Shown: positions 54,201-61,980 of the stretch, in pieces
Position numbering within the stretch: position 1 is the first letter of the stretch
How the letters are laid out: every line of letters starts with the position of its first letter
Origin: Candidatus Electrothrix scaldis
Lineage (GTDB): Bacteria > Desulfobacterota > Desulfobulbia > Desulfobulbales > Desulfobulbaceae
DNA: 64,000 bases
Reading direction: 5' to 3'
Assembly: GCA_033584155.1 (NCBI GenBank)
Contig: CP138355.1
Location: 1,444,501 to 1,508,500, forward strand
Translations under genes and position numbers: made by a program
Notes under the pieces: model-generated
Told to the model about the DNA's origin: nothing
Database searches by the model: none
What the model saw: the letters and a program-made list of their open reading frames with translations, nothing else

Positions 54201-55407
54201 AATTGAGCTGAAAACTGTAGTCCACCATTTCAAGGATGTATTGCTCTTGCTGCTCTGCATCAGATACGCTCTGCTCTTCTCCGAAAAGAATATTTTGATA
54301 ATATTTTATGAGAAGCTCTAGGTTGTTACGATAAAACTCTGGGTCTTCACTTTTGATGTATTGATCAAAAAGGAAATGCATAACATCATGCAGGATGACA
54401 CTGTCCTTCCCCTTGGGTTTAATAAAGGACCAAGTCTGCATCTGCTCTATATATTTTTCGCAGTCCTCTTTTTTTTCTCCTGTGAGATGGTGTAATATAT
54501 CTGCGTTCAAACGTTGATAGGCGATGGTGATATAGCTTGAAATAAAAAATCTCTCGTCTTCTTCAAGCTGGTGTCGGATATACTTGATGAGCCTGCCTTC
54601 AAATGCTTTTCCCGGTGTTATTCCGTCAAGTAGTTTTTGTACAGGATCATAAGAATGCTTGAGCCAATCTACAGCAAGAGCCAAACGAATAGGATGCCCA
54701 TCTGTGAGTCTGTATAGTTCCTGCATGTCTTCAAAAGCAATTCCCCCCTCTTCTTCTAGAATCCTGCTCAAGAACTCTATAGAGGTTGTTTGGGAAAAAG
54801 GACTGAGTTCTAGAGAGTCAAAGGGAATATTGAGTTCAGCAGGCAGGTAGCGCCCGGCAAGGATGACCCGGACATTACATTCATTGACTAGAAGAGGAAT
54901 AAGCTTGGTTTCAAGCCAATGAGAATGGGATGTCGAACATTCACCTCTGTCGGTGACTCGTTGAATATGCTCGTAACTATCAAAGAAAAAGATAAATTTT
55001 TTCTTTTTTTTGGAAATATGCTCGTGATACTTAGCTGAAAATTCTTCAAAGAAATGTTCAATGTTGTCTTTATGTTCCGGGAAATTACTTTTCTGACGAG
55101 ATGCAGTTATAAGACTTAATGGCTCTGTGAGATCAAGTTGCTCGGCAAGGGATTCAAGCACTCCGACCTTTCTTTGCATATCAAGGTGATAAAAATCCAG
55201 TAGCTGCTGCCCGACAACTATATTTTCCTCTTCTTTCCGGTAATCATCACGTACCCTTAAAAGAAGTTGTGTTTTCCCGAAACCGCCCCCGCCATTGCTA
55301 TGAATACATAGTAGTCGAGAATTATTCTCCGACTGTATAAAAGTATGAACAGTATCGAGTTCTTCTGTGCGACCGATAAATATGTTAGAACTCACATATT
55401 CAGACAT
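51226..55407 (-). CDS. Giant STAND-type NTPase with TPR array
   Basis: 1393 residues. The N-terminal NTPase has FIGRTEELDTVHTFI, Walker A SNGGGGFGKTQLLLR near residue 39, Walker B KKFIFFFDSYEHI, VRVILAGRYLP, and LTDGHPIRLALAVDWL, the GxP motif typical of STAND (NB-ARC/NACHT-like) switches, then a winged-helix-like stretch ending in a VILHDVMHFLFDQY motif. Residues about 430-1300 are TPR-like helical pairs (RFNEAITTFTKATTIL, NFAKAEHLLGKNRKR, YEAVRHARVFLHIAQN). No effector domain is seen at either end. Such proteins sense a ligand through the repeats and oligomerise. It lies 24 bases after the smaller ATPase gene. Confidence 0.85.
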   Translation of the reverse strand: MSEYVSSNIFIGRTEELDTVHTFIQSENNSRLLCIHSNGGGGFGKTQLLLRVRDDYRKEEENIVVGQQLLDFYHLDMQRKVGVLESLAEQLDLTEPLSLITASRQKSNFPEHKDNIEHFFEEFSAKYHEHISKKKKKFIFFFDSYEHIQRVTDRGECSTSHSHWLETKLIPLLVNECNVRVILAGRYLPAELNIPFDSLELSPFSQTTSIEFLSRILEEEGGIAFEDMQELYRLTDGHPIRLALAVDWLKHSYDPVQKLLDGITPGKAFEGRLIKYIRHQLEEDERFFISSYITIAYQRLNADILHHLTGEKKEDCEKYIEQMQTWSFIKPKGKDSVILHDVMHFLFDQYIKSEDPEFYRNNLELLIKYYQNILFGEEQSVSDAEQQEQYILEMVDYSFQLNFDQGVERFCIIFDQVMENGQYHFASNFLLKAAEDLQFRYQGQSNTLNFLKIEARRIEYETESYANHQGALERADKIIEEYKNDPRWKDQEIEGIILLKKGMALFGLARFNEAITTFTKATTILKKNNAALDKFWADNWTGYNYYQLGNFAKAEHLLGKNRKRFHEEAEGLLRETEKWDEAKKNNYRKIMQGYQITLVNLALVYFSTGRLYEAVRHARVFLHIAQNLQRNDREIARAQATLAIVSWYMGYRLETRKYLENSLERVENDPLLVGRIKTEQLRQEFHESGLLYAFFLEYYRAKEFKGKLEEHKEEILLTLSSQEQVDNVIQDLERLGTTKELLTAYMVQADICLLKVPDISFKKIEEILRKGLQEDAQEDLQRYEKARALESLVRLCYLAKAWDTPEAQEVAGQFNSYKKDFEEFIESLKQENISYPEVFSRYQIVLGNEAFDEAIQKLNLEDLKRAVEFYLKSAELLEEFGLFRHHPYRIIRHRLVVFIQKCIEAKKTELLDSYSETIKGLQNGSYSKASKNYFLLVVESTELCLPSASKKDLNKYTILFFDDEKYISIEKKVIKAKSITDALRSLIIKTHEDFHPDQQSELQELRFKRAMWLMQSACYYKKMWAGNIQFVLRAYDKAEKEVRALEEKLGSNSVEILSLKERLATGRGTVYYRHGSYTKFYLQDERDEIREAFIKNFEEGFRKAECLLLEGKEYAEQVEKKKTDEVMPRADDDLSRINAQWLGAAYYRLGEFKCLCGEFEEALDYLRKTITVCESYCASYAAPEDIPNDIVYRKLDAMASYVTTVYFQKKYHQQLIEADDLCGQFIKKVEEKGKEHPAVLAKLKVTQGDDIFTRLFDQDEQRSKVKGYYRDIRYSLREEYKKRIQLNKYKLPHDVEKMLRQMVTYYVDACSLMKQADSPGDFTVTVRVTIRRIRMLMDAPVIEKLHRVLKEEWDDHPILYHECQRELKTISEFASILEGLIKEIPNSRQIIQE

Positions 55408-55430
55408 GGTTCTTTCCCGTTGTTTACTTT

Positions 55431-56816
55431 CTACAATGATCTGAAGAAGTTATTCCAGTTCATCATCTCGTTGAAATAATCATCTGCTTCCAGCAAGCTT
55501 TTAAGGGATGCAGTATCCTCTCTGTATTCTTCAAGGTAATTATCAATTTCACTCCATAGAGTTTCTTCAAGGTCATGCCTTTCCTCTCCTTTGGCATTGT
55601 CAAGTTTCTGCCAGGAAATAGTATGATATAGCTGTTCGATAAAGTCGGTATGCCGACCTTCCAATTTTTCATGGGAAATCTTTTTATATATATTTCCTGT
55701 CTCTTGATGGAGTTTTATTAATTTTTCCAAATTATTATATTTTAAGTCCTCTAACAAGATGTGCCGGACAATAACTGGGAATTCATATCGTTCCCTGTCG
55801 TCGTTCCAATCAAAAAGATATTCTTCCTGAAGGGTACGAAGAAGTTTGTTAAAGAAAAAAGCGCGTTGCTTATTGTAGAAAGAAGTAACGTAAGATAATT
55901 GGGATAGTATTTCCCGTAAGACTTTGGTAGAAATGAAACGTAATGGAGCGAGGTTTTGCAAGAAAGAGAGAAGGGTTTCAGAGGGTGGGTAATGCTCTCC
56001 TGCTCTCAATATCTTAGCCTGATCAATAAAATCCGGCTGGATATATTTTTCAACGAGCAAGGCAGCAATACTTTTTTGGTATTTTTCGTCATCAACTTGT
56101 AGGTCATTCCAATGTCGAATGATAAGATGGATACTTTTTGGATGCCCAAGAGTTAATGAAAAAATATCGTCAATAAAAGTTTCTCTATTTATTCTATTGA
56201 GATTGATTTCTTGCTGCTCCGATAACAGCTGCTGCACCATTTCTTCTGTGCTTTCTTTGTCAAAGAAATCTAAATGACAAGTCGTTACTTGCTCCTTCAT
56301 ACGAAAAAAATTCCATTGCATTCTCCTGCGCCCGGCAGTAATAATTTTTAACTGTGGCTTTTCTTCCTTTTCAATAGCAAGATGAAATCTCAAAATTTTT
56401 TCTTCGAATTCCTTCCAGACAATAGGAGATATTTTTTCAGTATCGTCAAATAAAAATAAAAACTTCTTTTTGTTTATTGCAGCTTCAAAGCAATTTCTAA
56501 ATAAAATTACTGTAATATCTTCATCTAAAGGCGAACTGCTATCTGTATATTTTCTAAATTCTGAAAATGGAGGGGGGGTCATTATTTCATCAATTTTAAA
56601 TGAAATAATGGAAATAAGTTTTGTAAAGTCGATGTTTTCAGTAAGTCCAATATAAATTGGAACGTAGTCCTTTTTTGATACAAAATCTTCTTCTATGTAT
56701 TTAATAAAAGTAGTTTTTCCTATCCCCGCACTTCCATATTCATCAAGATGATTTCCTTCATTAAATACTCTTGAAAGAAATGCCACCTCTTTTTTTCTGT
56801 TTATTAATTGAGACAT
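55431..56816 (-). CDS. Smaller STAND-like ATPase
   Basis: 461 residues. It has INRKKEVAFLSRVFNEG, Walker A DEYGSAGIGKTTFIKYIE (about residue 28), Walker B KKFLFLFDDTEKISPIV, LKIITAGRRRMQW, and LTLGHPKSIHLIIRHW (GxP-like), so it is built like the NTPase half of its neighbour but ends in a helical winged-helix region without TPRs. The two ATPases may work as a pair. No known effector domain is fused. The base composition here is clearly more AT-rich than in the core genes, suggesting transfer. It starts 8 bases after the membrane protein gene. Confidence 0.82.
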   Translation of the reverse strand: MSQLINRKKEVAFLSRVFNEGNHLDEYGSAGIGKTTFIKYIEEDFVSKKDYVPIYIGLTENIDFTKLISIISFKIDEIMTPPPFSEFRKYTDSSSPLDEDITVILFRNCFEAAINKKKFLFLFDDTEKISPIVWKEFEEKILRFHLAIEKEEKPQLKIITAGRRRMQWNFFRMKEQVTTCHLDFFDKESTEEMVQQLLSEQQEINLNRINRETFIDDIFSLTLGHPKSIHLIIRHWNDLQVDDEKYQKSIAALLVEKYIQPDFIDQAKILRAGEHYPPSETLLSFLQNLAPLRFISTKVLREILSQLSYVTSFYNKQRAFFFNKLLRTLQEEYLFDWNDDRERYEFPVIVRHILLEDLKYNNLEKLIKLHQETGNIYKKISHEKLEGRHTDFIEQLYHTISWQKLDNAKGEERHDLEETLWSEIDNYLEEYREDTASLKSLLEADDYFNEMMNWNNFFRSL

Positions 56817-56824
56817 AGTGATAT

Positions 56825-57520
56825 CTACTTATTAGATTCGATATACATATCTAAATCAAGTATTTTCTTCTCTATTTCTGGGTATCTATTTTGAATTTTT
56901 AATATTTTATCTTCAAGGCGTTTTATCTCTCTTTTTAATGTTCTTCTTTTATCTTCATGTCCAATTGCTCGTGATAGATCATTTTCCTTATTACGCATTT
57001 CATCTCTAAGTTTTTCCTCGTCTTCTTCTAGGGAAAATAATTGATACCTGTAGCTATCAAGAGAGGTTTGTTTTTCTTGTATTTCTTCCTTGCTGTGCCA
57101 CCAAGAAAAAAAATATTCTTTGTCCTCAATATGACGTGTATGTCTTTCTGATATGTGATAAATTCCTGAAAAGAAAATTATCGAACAAGATAATATGTTT
57201 AATTCTCTATTGAAGTTAAAATTCGGAGTAAATGATATAGCATAACATACAGCAAAGACAAAACTTGTAGGTATAGTTATTAAAAAGAATAGTTTGCTTT
57301 TTGATGACAATCCTAAAGAAAAGGAGAAGAAAGAAGCTAATAGGGGGACCGAGGCAGGAGTAATCGTTCCCTCCATAAGAAACTCGAATAACAGGGGGAG
57401 AAGAGGCCAGAAAACTGTGAAGATAATAGCGGTGATGAAATTTTCCCGATTTTCCGATATCCTTATCGGAAGGATACAGTGATGGTAATTGCTCCTTTTT
57501 TGCTGATGATCGGATGGCAT
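56825..57520 (-). CDS. Membrane protein with C-terminal coiled coil
   Basis: 231 residues. Three or four membrane segments (FITAIIFTVFWPLLPLLFEF, VPLLASFFSFSLGL, LFFLITIPTSFVFAVCYAI, LNILSCSIIFFSGIY) are followed by a long cytoplasmic coiled coil from about residue 145 (LDSYRYQLFSLEEDEEKLRD, KRRTLKREIKRLEDKILK). The family is not recognised. It heads the four-gene minus-strand operon (gap 8 bases to the ATPase gene) and could be its membrane effector or anchor. The opening MPSDHQQKRSNYHHC is uncharacteristic, and there is no strong ribosome site. Confidence 0.72.
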   Translation of the reverse strand: MPSDHQQKRSNYHHCILPIRISENRENFITAIIFTVFWPLLPLLFEFLMEGTITPASVPLLASFFSFSLGLSSKSKLFFLITIPTSFVFAVCYAISFTPNFNFNRELNILSCSIIFFSGIYHISERHTRHIEDKEYFFSWWHSKEEIQEKQTSLDSYRYQLFSLEEDEEKLRDEMRNKENDLSRAIGHEDKRRTLKREIKRLEDKILKIQNRYPEIEKKILDLDMYIESNK

Positions 57521-57660
57521 CTTTCCTTTTTGATGATTTTTTTCAGAATGTATTTCTGTCTAATAAAGGAATATCAGGATATAATCCGATCAATCGTACC
57601 AATATTTTATTAAATCTGCATTCAAAAAACTGTAGTACGGTCAAGCAATCCAGCAAAGCC

Positions 57661-58006
57661 TTACTGCCCGTCTCCTTCCCCTTCATCTCCAGCCCCCTCA
57701 CCACCCTTCTTTTTAGGCTTTTTGCGCTCACTCAACCGGGTTCCTCCCGCCATCTCATACTCATTACTATCCCTGCCGTACTTCACCTTTACCCCGGCAA
57801 GAATCTGCGAGGACAGATCACGAAGATCCTTTTCTATCGCCTTAAAATTATTACCCGCCGCATCAGCCTGGGCAAGCAGCCCGTTGTAGGTATCCAGGGC
57901 TGTCTGCGCCTCGCTTATCTTGGTATCATAGGCGGCAACGGTGAGGCCATTGCCTAAATCCAGGTTCGGATCGATTGCCTTGAGATGATTTGCGTTTGTA
58001 GGCCAT
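57661..58006 (-). pseudogene. Small cytoplasmic protein gene with one extra base after the start codon
   Basis: A strong ribosome site (GGGAGGAAG) precedes the ATG at 58004-58006, but that frame stops after 26 codons. Deleting the single G after ATG gives MPTNANHLKAIDPNLDLG, then NGLTVAAYDTKISEAQTALD, LLAQADAAGNNFKAIEKDL and YGRDSNEYEMAGGTRLSERK, ending at 57661 after about 114 codons with a Lys/Gly/Glu tail. The pattern (helical hairpin then AGGTR-SERK) is a family of short uncharacterised proteins I have seen only as hypothetical. Either a real frameshift, a sequencing error, or a different start such as a non-ATG codon. Confidence 0.7.
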
Positions 58007-58214
58007 GAGACTTCCTCCCTGTTGAAGGAATTTTCTTTGGAGAATAGCTGGTTGGAGATGACTATTAATCTGCTTAAACTGTTTTGTTTAGCCTGTCAAG
58101 AAGTAAAAGGGAGGTTAGCCAGGAGAAATCAAGAGGATGTAAGCGTTTTTCTTTCTGCGGCAAGGAAATTTCGTTTAATGATACTTGTTGTGCTCTTGCT
58201 CACCAACCCTTGTT

Positions 58215-58529
58215 GATAACTCAACCTTCCTTGCTGACAGACAACAGACCCTTGCTGATCGCTGACAACCTTTCTGCAAGAGCAAACAACCTTCTGTTAA
58301 GAGCTGCGAACCTTTTGTCAGGAATAAATAACCTTCTGTTAGCAGCAAACAACTCTTTGTTTGTTACAAACAGCTTCCTGTTACGAACAAAATACCTTTT
58401 GTTTGTTCTTAACAACCTTCTCTCAGTAACAAACAACTCCTTGTTAGTTACCGTGAACCTTTTGTTTGTTACAAATAACCTTCTGTTTATAACAAACAAC
58501 TCCTTGTCAGTTACTGCAAACCTTTTGTT
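58215..58529. repeat. 21-bp tandem repeat, 15 units
   Basis: Fifteen units of 21 bases with a consensus close to AGTAACAAACAACCTTCTGTT (one further part-unit lies before 58215). Units vary at a few positions. Both strands are open across the array: a plus-strand heptad reads like NNLLLVT, and a minus-strand one like NRRLFVTNKELF. There are no unique spacers. The 58007-58214 and 58530-58668 flanks have no clear gene. Confidence 0.85.
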
Positions 58530-58668
58530 ATTTCGATAGAATAAAAAGATAGAAGGTTATGAATACTCCTGTTTGAAGGCAGGAAAAGCCGGGCAGGATG
58601 CGGCAAGGAAAAAAATGGTCACCAGAGTAGATATGCGGTACAGAAGTAGTATCCCGCCATAGCAAAAC

Positions 58669-59574
58669 TCAAGAGGATAACCCGAGACGGCTTTTCGCTT
58701 CATCTTCCGTCATCCCGGAATCGACAAGGGCCTGGATCGCCTTGGTCAGAGCCTTGCTTTGTTCCTCAATCACCTTTTCTTTTTTTATGATAGTTTGTTC
58801 TTTTTTCATGATAGTCTGTTCTTTCTTCATGATAGTCCGTTCCAGAGACTCCAGCTCATCCAGAATATCATCCTCCAGATCCATTGTCTCGCAGACATCC
58901 TCCTCCACTGCGGCCTTGAGCAGGCGGCGGATGACGATCCGGAATTCTTCGGGATAAGCCTCTTCATTCAGATTGAGGAAATGCCGACTGTCCGATGTCT
59001 GTTGGCTCTGATCAAAGATACTGAGAAGGATCTCCAGATCGTTCCGCCGTTTTTCTCTGAGCCGGGGAATTTGAATGATATAGCTGTCGTGAGTGAGGCT
59101 TTCAATGAACTCTTCTTTATGTGCCAATTCCTCCTGGGTGGCCGCATCAATATAACTGCGCTGCACCTTGACCACCGGGCTTTCAGTATGTTGCAGAGGG
59201 TGTCCCAGGAAGTAGATGCAGATGATGGGCAGGGCCTTTTCTCCGGCATTGTCATCTGTCGGGTAGACGTTGTTCGGATCCTGATAATGACCGCCGAGAT
59301 ATTTGCGGAAGCGCATGATATCCGTGGGCAGCTTGGCCTTCTGAATCTCAATCAGGGCCAGTTTACGGCTGCCGTCCTCCTGGCGGATTACGGCGGAAAA
59401 GTCGATGCGGAAGACCGTGAGGTTCAGGCCGATCTTTTTACGGAACTCGGTGGGCTTGAACTCCAGGGTTTCGATTTCCTGATCAAGGATTTTTGAGAGG
59501 ATCAGCTTGGCGATGCGCATATCGCCCATCAGGAATTTGAAAACAACATCATATATGGGGTTGGCTACTCGCAT
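58669..59574 (-). CDS. Rpn-family PD-(D/E)XK nuclease, second copy
   Basis: 301 residues from ATG 59574 (MRVANPIYDVVFKFLMGDMR). It is another Rpn/PDDEXK-type nuclease with IDFSAVIRQEDGSRKLALIEIQK, holding the D-(E)xQ-type catalytic set, then ICIYFLGHPLQHTESPVVKVQR. The C-terminus holds a tandem 21-bp repeat translated as TIMKKEQ repeated three times (58790-58843), then KALTKAIQALVDSGMTEDEAK. It differs from the Rpn gene at 28881 (other N-terminus). A start at 59637 is possible. A truncated relative lies at 49015-49128. Confidence 0.88.
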   Translation of the reverse strand: MRVANPIYDVVFKFLMGDMRIAKLILSKILDQEIETLEFKPTEFRKKIGLNLTVFRIDFSAVIRQEDGSRKLALIEIQKAKLPTDIMRFRKYLGGHYQDPNNVYPTDDNAGEKALPIICIYFLGHPLQHTESPVVKVQRSYIDAATQEELAHKEEFIESLTHDSYIIQIPRLREKRRNDLEILLSIFDQSQQTSDSRHFLNLNEEAYPEEFRIVIRRLLKAAVEEDVCETMDLEDDILDELESLERTIMKKEQTIMKKEQTIIKKEKVIEEQSKALTKAIQALVDSGMTEDEAKSRLGLSS

Positions 59575-59818
59575 GATTGATCTATCTGTCCGGTGTATTA
59601 TGGAAAATTGAGTTCGGTCTCTTGAGGAAACCATCACATACCATCAGGTATATCGCAGTATACTTTGTAAGAGAAACAGGCTCAATGCAAAATTTCCGTG
59701 TGGACTTGGGGAGATCAAAGGTCGATAAGGGCATTGTGGAGAGAAGCGGGAGATGAGCGGCAGGCGTTCTTGAAGTGAGGCGGTTGATAAAAAACAACCA
59801 CCCCAGCTTGCCGCTTAC

Positions 59819-60124
59819 TTACTCCCCAGCAAGCGTCACCTCTTTGCCCTCATCCTTAGCAGTCACCTTCCGGGTGTTGCCGTCTTTGACCTTCATTTCG
59901 GTGTCGGCCTTCAGGGTTTGGTTTTGGCTTGTGCCCGGCTCAATGGTTGCGGTGAAATTGCCACCGTACTGATCAATCAGCTCCACCTCGATTGCTGCGG
60001 AAGAGTTGTTTTTCAGGATGACATTGACTGCATCAGCAGCCCAGCCCATTGCCGCGCCAATAAACATGGTGCCGCAAACCAATAAGAGACAGATCGCTTT
60101 CCGTACTGCATTTTTTTTGATCAT
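59819..60124 (-). CDS. Small exported protein, unknown
   Basis: 101 residues with a signal peptide (KKNAVRKAICLLLVCGTMF, cleavage likely after the AMGWAADA region near residue 30). The mature part is beta-rich: VNVILKNNSSAAIEVELID, GGNFTATIEPGTSQNQTL and TRKVTAKDEGKEVTLAGE. It looks like a small beta-sandwich; no family recognised. AGGAATAC upstream of the ATG is a modest ribosome site. It is a single gene between the Rpn gene and the SLOG-like gene. Confidence 0.75.
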   Translation of the reverse strand: MIKKNAVRKAICLLLVCGTMFIGAAMGWAADAVNVILKNNSSAAIEVELIDQYGGNFTATIEPGTSQNQTLKADTEMKVKDGNTRKVTAKDEGKEVTLAGE

Positions 60125-60181
60125 TGCTGTATTCCTCCCGGAATGTTTGTTGTGAAAACGAACTACGTTGTGTTGAAAAAA

Positions 60182-60736
60182 CTATGCGCCAAAGCTATCT
60201 GCATAGAGTTGCTCAATAGCCGCCCTGCCCTCATCGCTCAGATAGCGGGTGCCAGAACCCACATAGGTATCAAAGGAGATTTTGGGCTGCTCTTCAGCCT
60301 GCCAGCTGTCATTCTTCCAACCAAACCAGCCCTGGCGGTTCTGATCATAGACATGCAGGGGGCGGTTGAACAGCTTGGCCAGCTCCACAGCCCAGCCTGT
60401 TCCGCCTTTCACCGAATTATCCTCAAGGATGGTTCCTACCACAAAGACCTGATGGCCCTTATTGACCATGTGGAAAATAGCCTGCAATACGCGGCGGATT
60501 TTTTCGGTTTCATAATAGGTGCGGTTCATCATACGTGAAGCGATTTCCATGCTGATGTCGCCACGTTGTAATTCTTCCTCGCTCAGGGAAATAGCATTGC
60601 GGTCCCGGTTGAGGCGGTGTCCTTCAAAGGTGAAGATAACCTCGTCAACGCCATATTTTTCCGCCATCTCGCCGAACACGGTTTCGGCACCCTTGAGGCC
60701 TCCATGATATAATGTGCATTCTTCTGCCTTCATCAT
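60182..60736 (-). CDS. Possible SLOG/Rossmann-like protein, unknown function
   Basis: 184 residues. CTLYHGGLKGAETVFGEMAE near the N-terminus, HQVFVVGTILEDNSVKGGTG and WAVELAKLFNRPLHVYDQNRQGW in the middle, and a short Gly-rich GSGTRYLSDEGR end look like a nucleotide-sugar-binding SLOG-type Rossmann fold (YpsA/DUF1273-like), where the GxxxGG and VYD elements occur. This is a fold guess, not an identified family. The gene is monocistronic; ATG codons at 60736 and 60733 compete. It follows the cmoB gene with a gap of 47 bases on the same strand. Confidence 0.6.
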   Translation of the reverse strand: MMKAEECTLYHGGLKGAETVFGEMAEKYGVDEVIFTFEGHRLNRDRNAISLSEEELQRGDISMEIASRMMNRTYYETEKIRRVLQAIFHMVNKGHQVFVVGTILEDNSVKGGTGWAVELAKLFNRPLHVYDQNRQGWFGWKNDSWQAEEQPKISFDTYVGSGTRYLSDEGRAAIEQLYADSFGA

Positions 60737-60783
60737 ATGTCACCTTAGTTTAGATTATTTTTGTACAGGCGCTGCGCGCTGTT

Positions 60784-61818
60784 TTATTTCTTTTCTGCTC
60801 GAAAAAAGACCCGCCAGGGGGCGGGGTAGCCCTCTATTGTAAACTCAGGGTTCTGCTTGTCAATAAAATCCTGATAGGATTCAAAAACCATCCAGTCGGT
60901 TTTCCGCTGTTCCGTGCTGTTCATGGGGTGGGAACAGAAGCATTTGATGTTGATAAAACCGGCCCGCTGCAACCAGTTATGGAGACAGGTTGCTGTGGGC
61001 ACAAACCAGGTCCCGGGCACCTTGGCATAGGTCTTTTCCGGGAACAAGGCTATAGACTCTTCGCCAGGAATAGCCTGGGATTCCAGCAGGAGGCAGCCGC
61101 CCGGCTTCAGAGCTGTGAGGAGATCCCGCAAGGCATCAATGGGGGAGGGCCGATGATAGAGGATTCCCAGGCAGAAGATCACATCAAAGCAATTGGGGAA
61201 CAGGGGAAGATGTTCGATCCCCAGCAGGTCAATGCAGAGGTTCTCCAACCCGGCAAAGCTGTTCAGGGTTTTGAAGGTATAATAATGATGGACATAGGGT
61301 TCAAAACCCAAGGCAAATTTCGGGTCCTGGGCAGCCATCCGGAACATATAATAGCCATTATTGCAGCCGATATCCGCCACTACCTTGTCCTTGAGTTCGG
61401 GCATCTCTGGGAGGAGGCGATTCCACTTACGCCAGCTCTGCCATTCCGAATCGATGTCGATATCAAAGACGGAAAAAGGGCCTTTACGCCAGGGCATGAA
61501 GTTTTTCAGAACCTGCAGAACCTGCGCATGCTCTTCATCGCTCAGATCCTCCCGTTTGCCAATCCGCACCGCATCTCCGCTGCAATTAAGGGTGGATGCA
61601 CGAAGATGGGCCACAGCCTCCAGCGGCTCGCGGTAGCGGAGAAAACCCTTCTTTGGTTGATTGATCCAGGCCTGTTTTTCGGCAAAGACCTGTTGTACCT
61701 CATCCTGAAGGGCGTCAGGGAAGAATTTGAGATATGGGGGCGTATCGTTCATATTTTGTTCTTGTTCCGATGGCTTGTCCGGGCTCATTACCAGAGGAAA
61801 CGAGCGGGAGAGGGGCAT
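60784..61818 (-). CDS. cmoB: tRNA U34 carboxymethyltransferase CmoB
   Basis: Converts 5-hydroxyuridine to 5-carboxymethoxyuridine at tRNA position 34 using carboxy-SAM. The core has FMPWRKGPFSVFDIDIDSEW, MPELKDKVVADIGCNNGYYMFRM (SAM-binding), GFEPYVHHYYTF, and FCLGILYHRPSPIDALRDL with LKPGGCLLLESQAIPG; these blocks are CmoB-specific. The N-terminus is uncertain: ATGs at 61818, 61788 and 61752 are in frame and none has a good ribosome site. The 61818 ATG lies inside GGTATAATG, a possible -10 box, so 61788 or 61752 may be the true start. No cmoA is adjacent. Confidence 0.9.
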   Translation of the reverse strand: MPLSRSFPLVMSPDKPSEQEQNMNDTPPYLKFFPDALQDEVQQVFAEKQAWINQPKKGFLRYREPLEAVAHLRASTLNCSGDAVRIGKREDLSDEEHAQVLQVLKNFMPWRKGPFSVFDIDIDSEWQSWRKWNRLLPEMPELKDKVVADIGCNNGYYMFRMAAQDPKFALGFEPYVHHYYTFKTLNSFAGLENLCIDLLGIEHLPLFPNCFDVIFCLGILYHRPSPIDALRDLLTALKPGGCLLLESQAIPGEESIALFPEKTYAKVPGTWFVPTATCLHNWLQRAGFINIKCFCSHPMNSTEQRKTDWMVFESYQDFIDKQNPEFTIEGYPAPWRVFFRAEKK

Positions 61819-61980
61819 TATACCGTTTTCAGCAGGAAGATACCAGTGCGCAGTTGCCTGGTTGAAAAGAACGGGGAATCCCTTGACATATTTCCATCAC
61901 CGGGTAAACAGAAAAGAGGGTCCTTCTGACCCTTTACTTCGCTGGGTTTCGCCGATCAAGTTTCATCACGAGAGGGAAAG

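Noticed and set aside
58215-58529. Direct repeat array as a possible CRISPR
   Set aside because: Units are contiguous 21-mers without unique spacers, and no cas genes are nearby.
58084-58539. Two overlapping frames through the 21-bp array as a repeat protein
   Set aside because: Both strands are open only because the unit length is a multiple of three and has no stop; neither frame has a convincing start and ribosome site.
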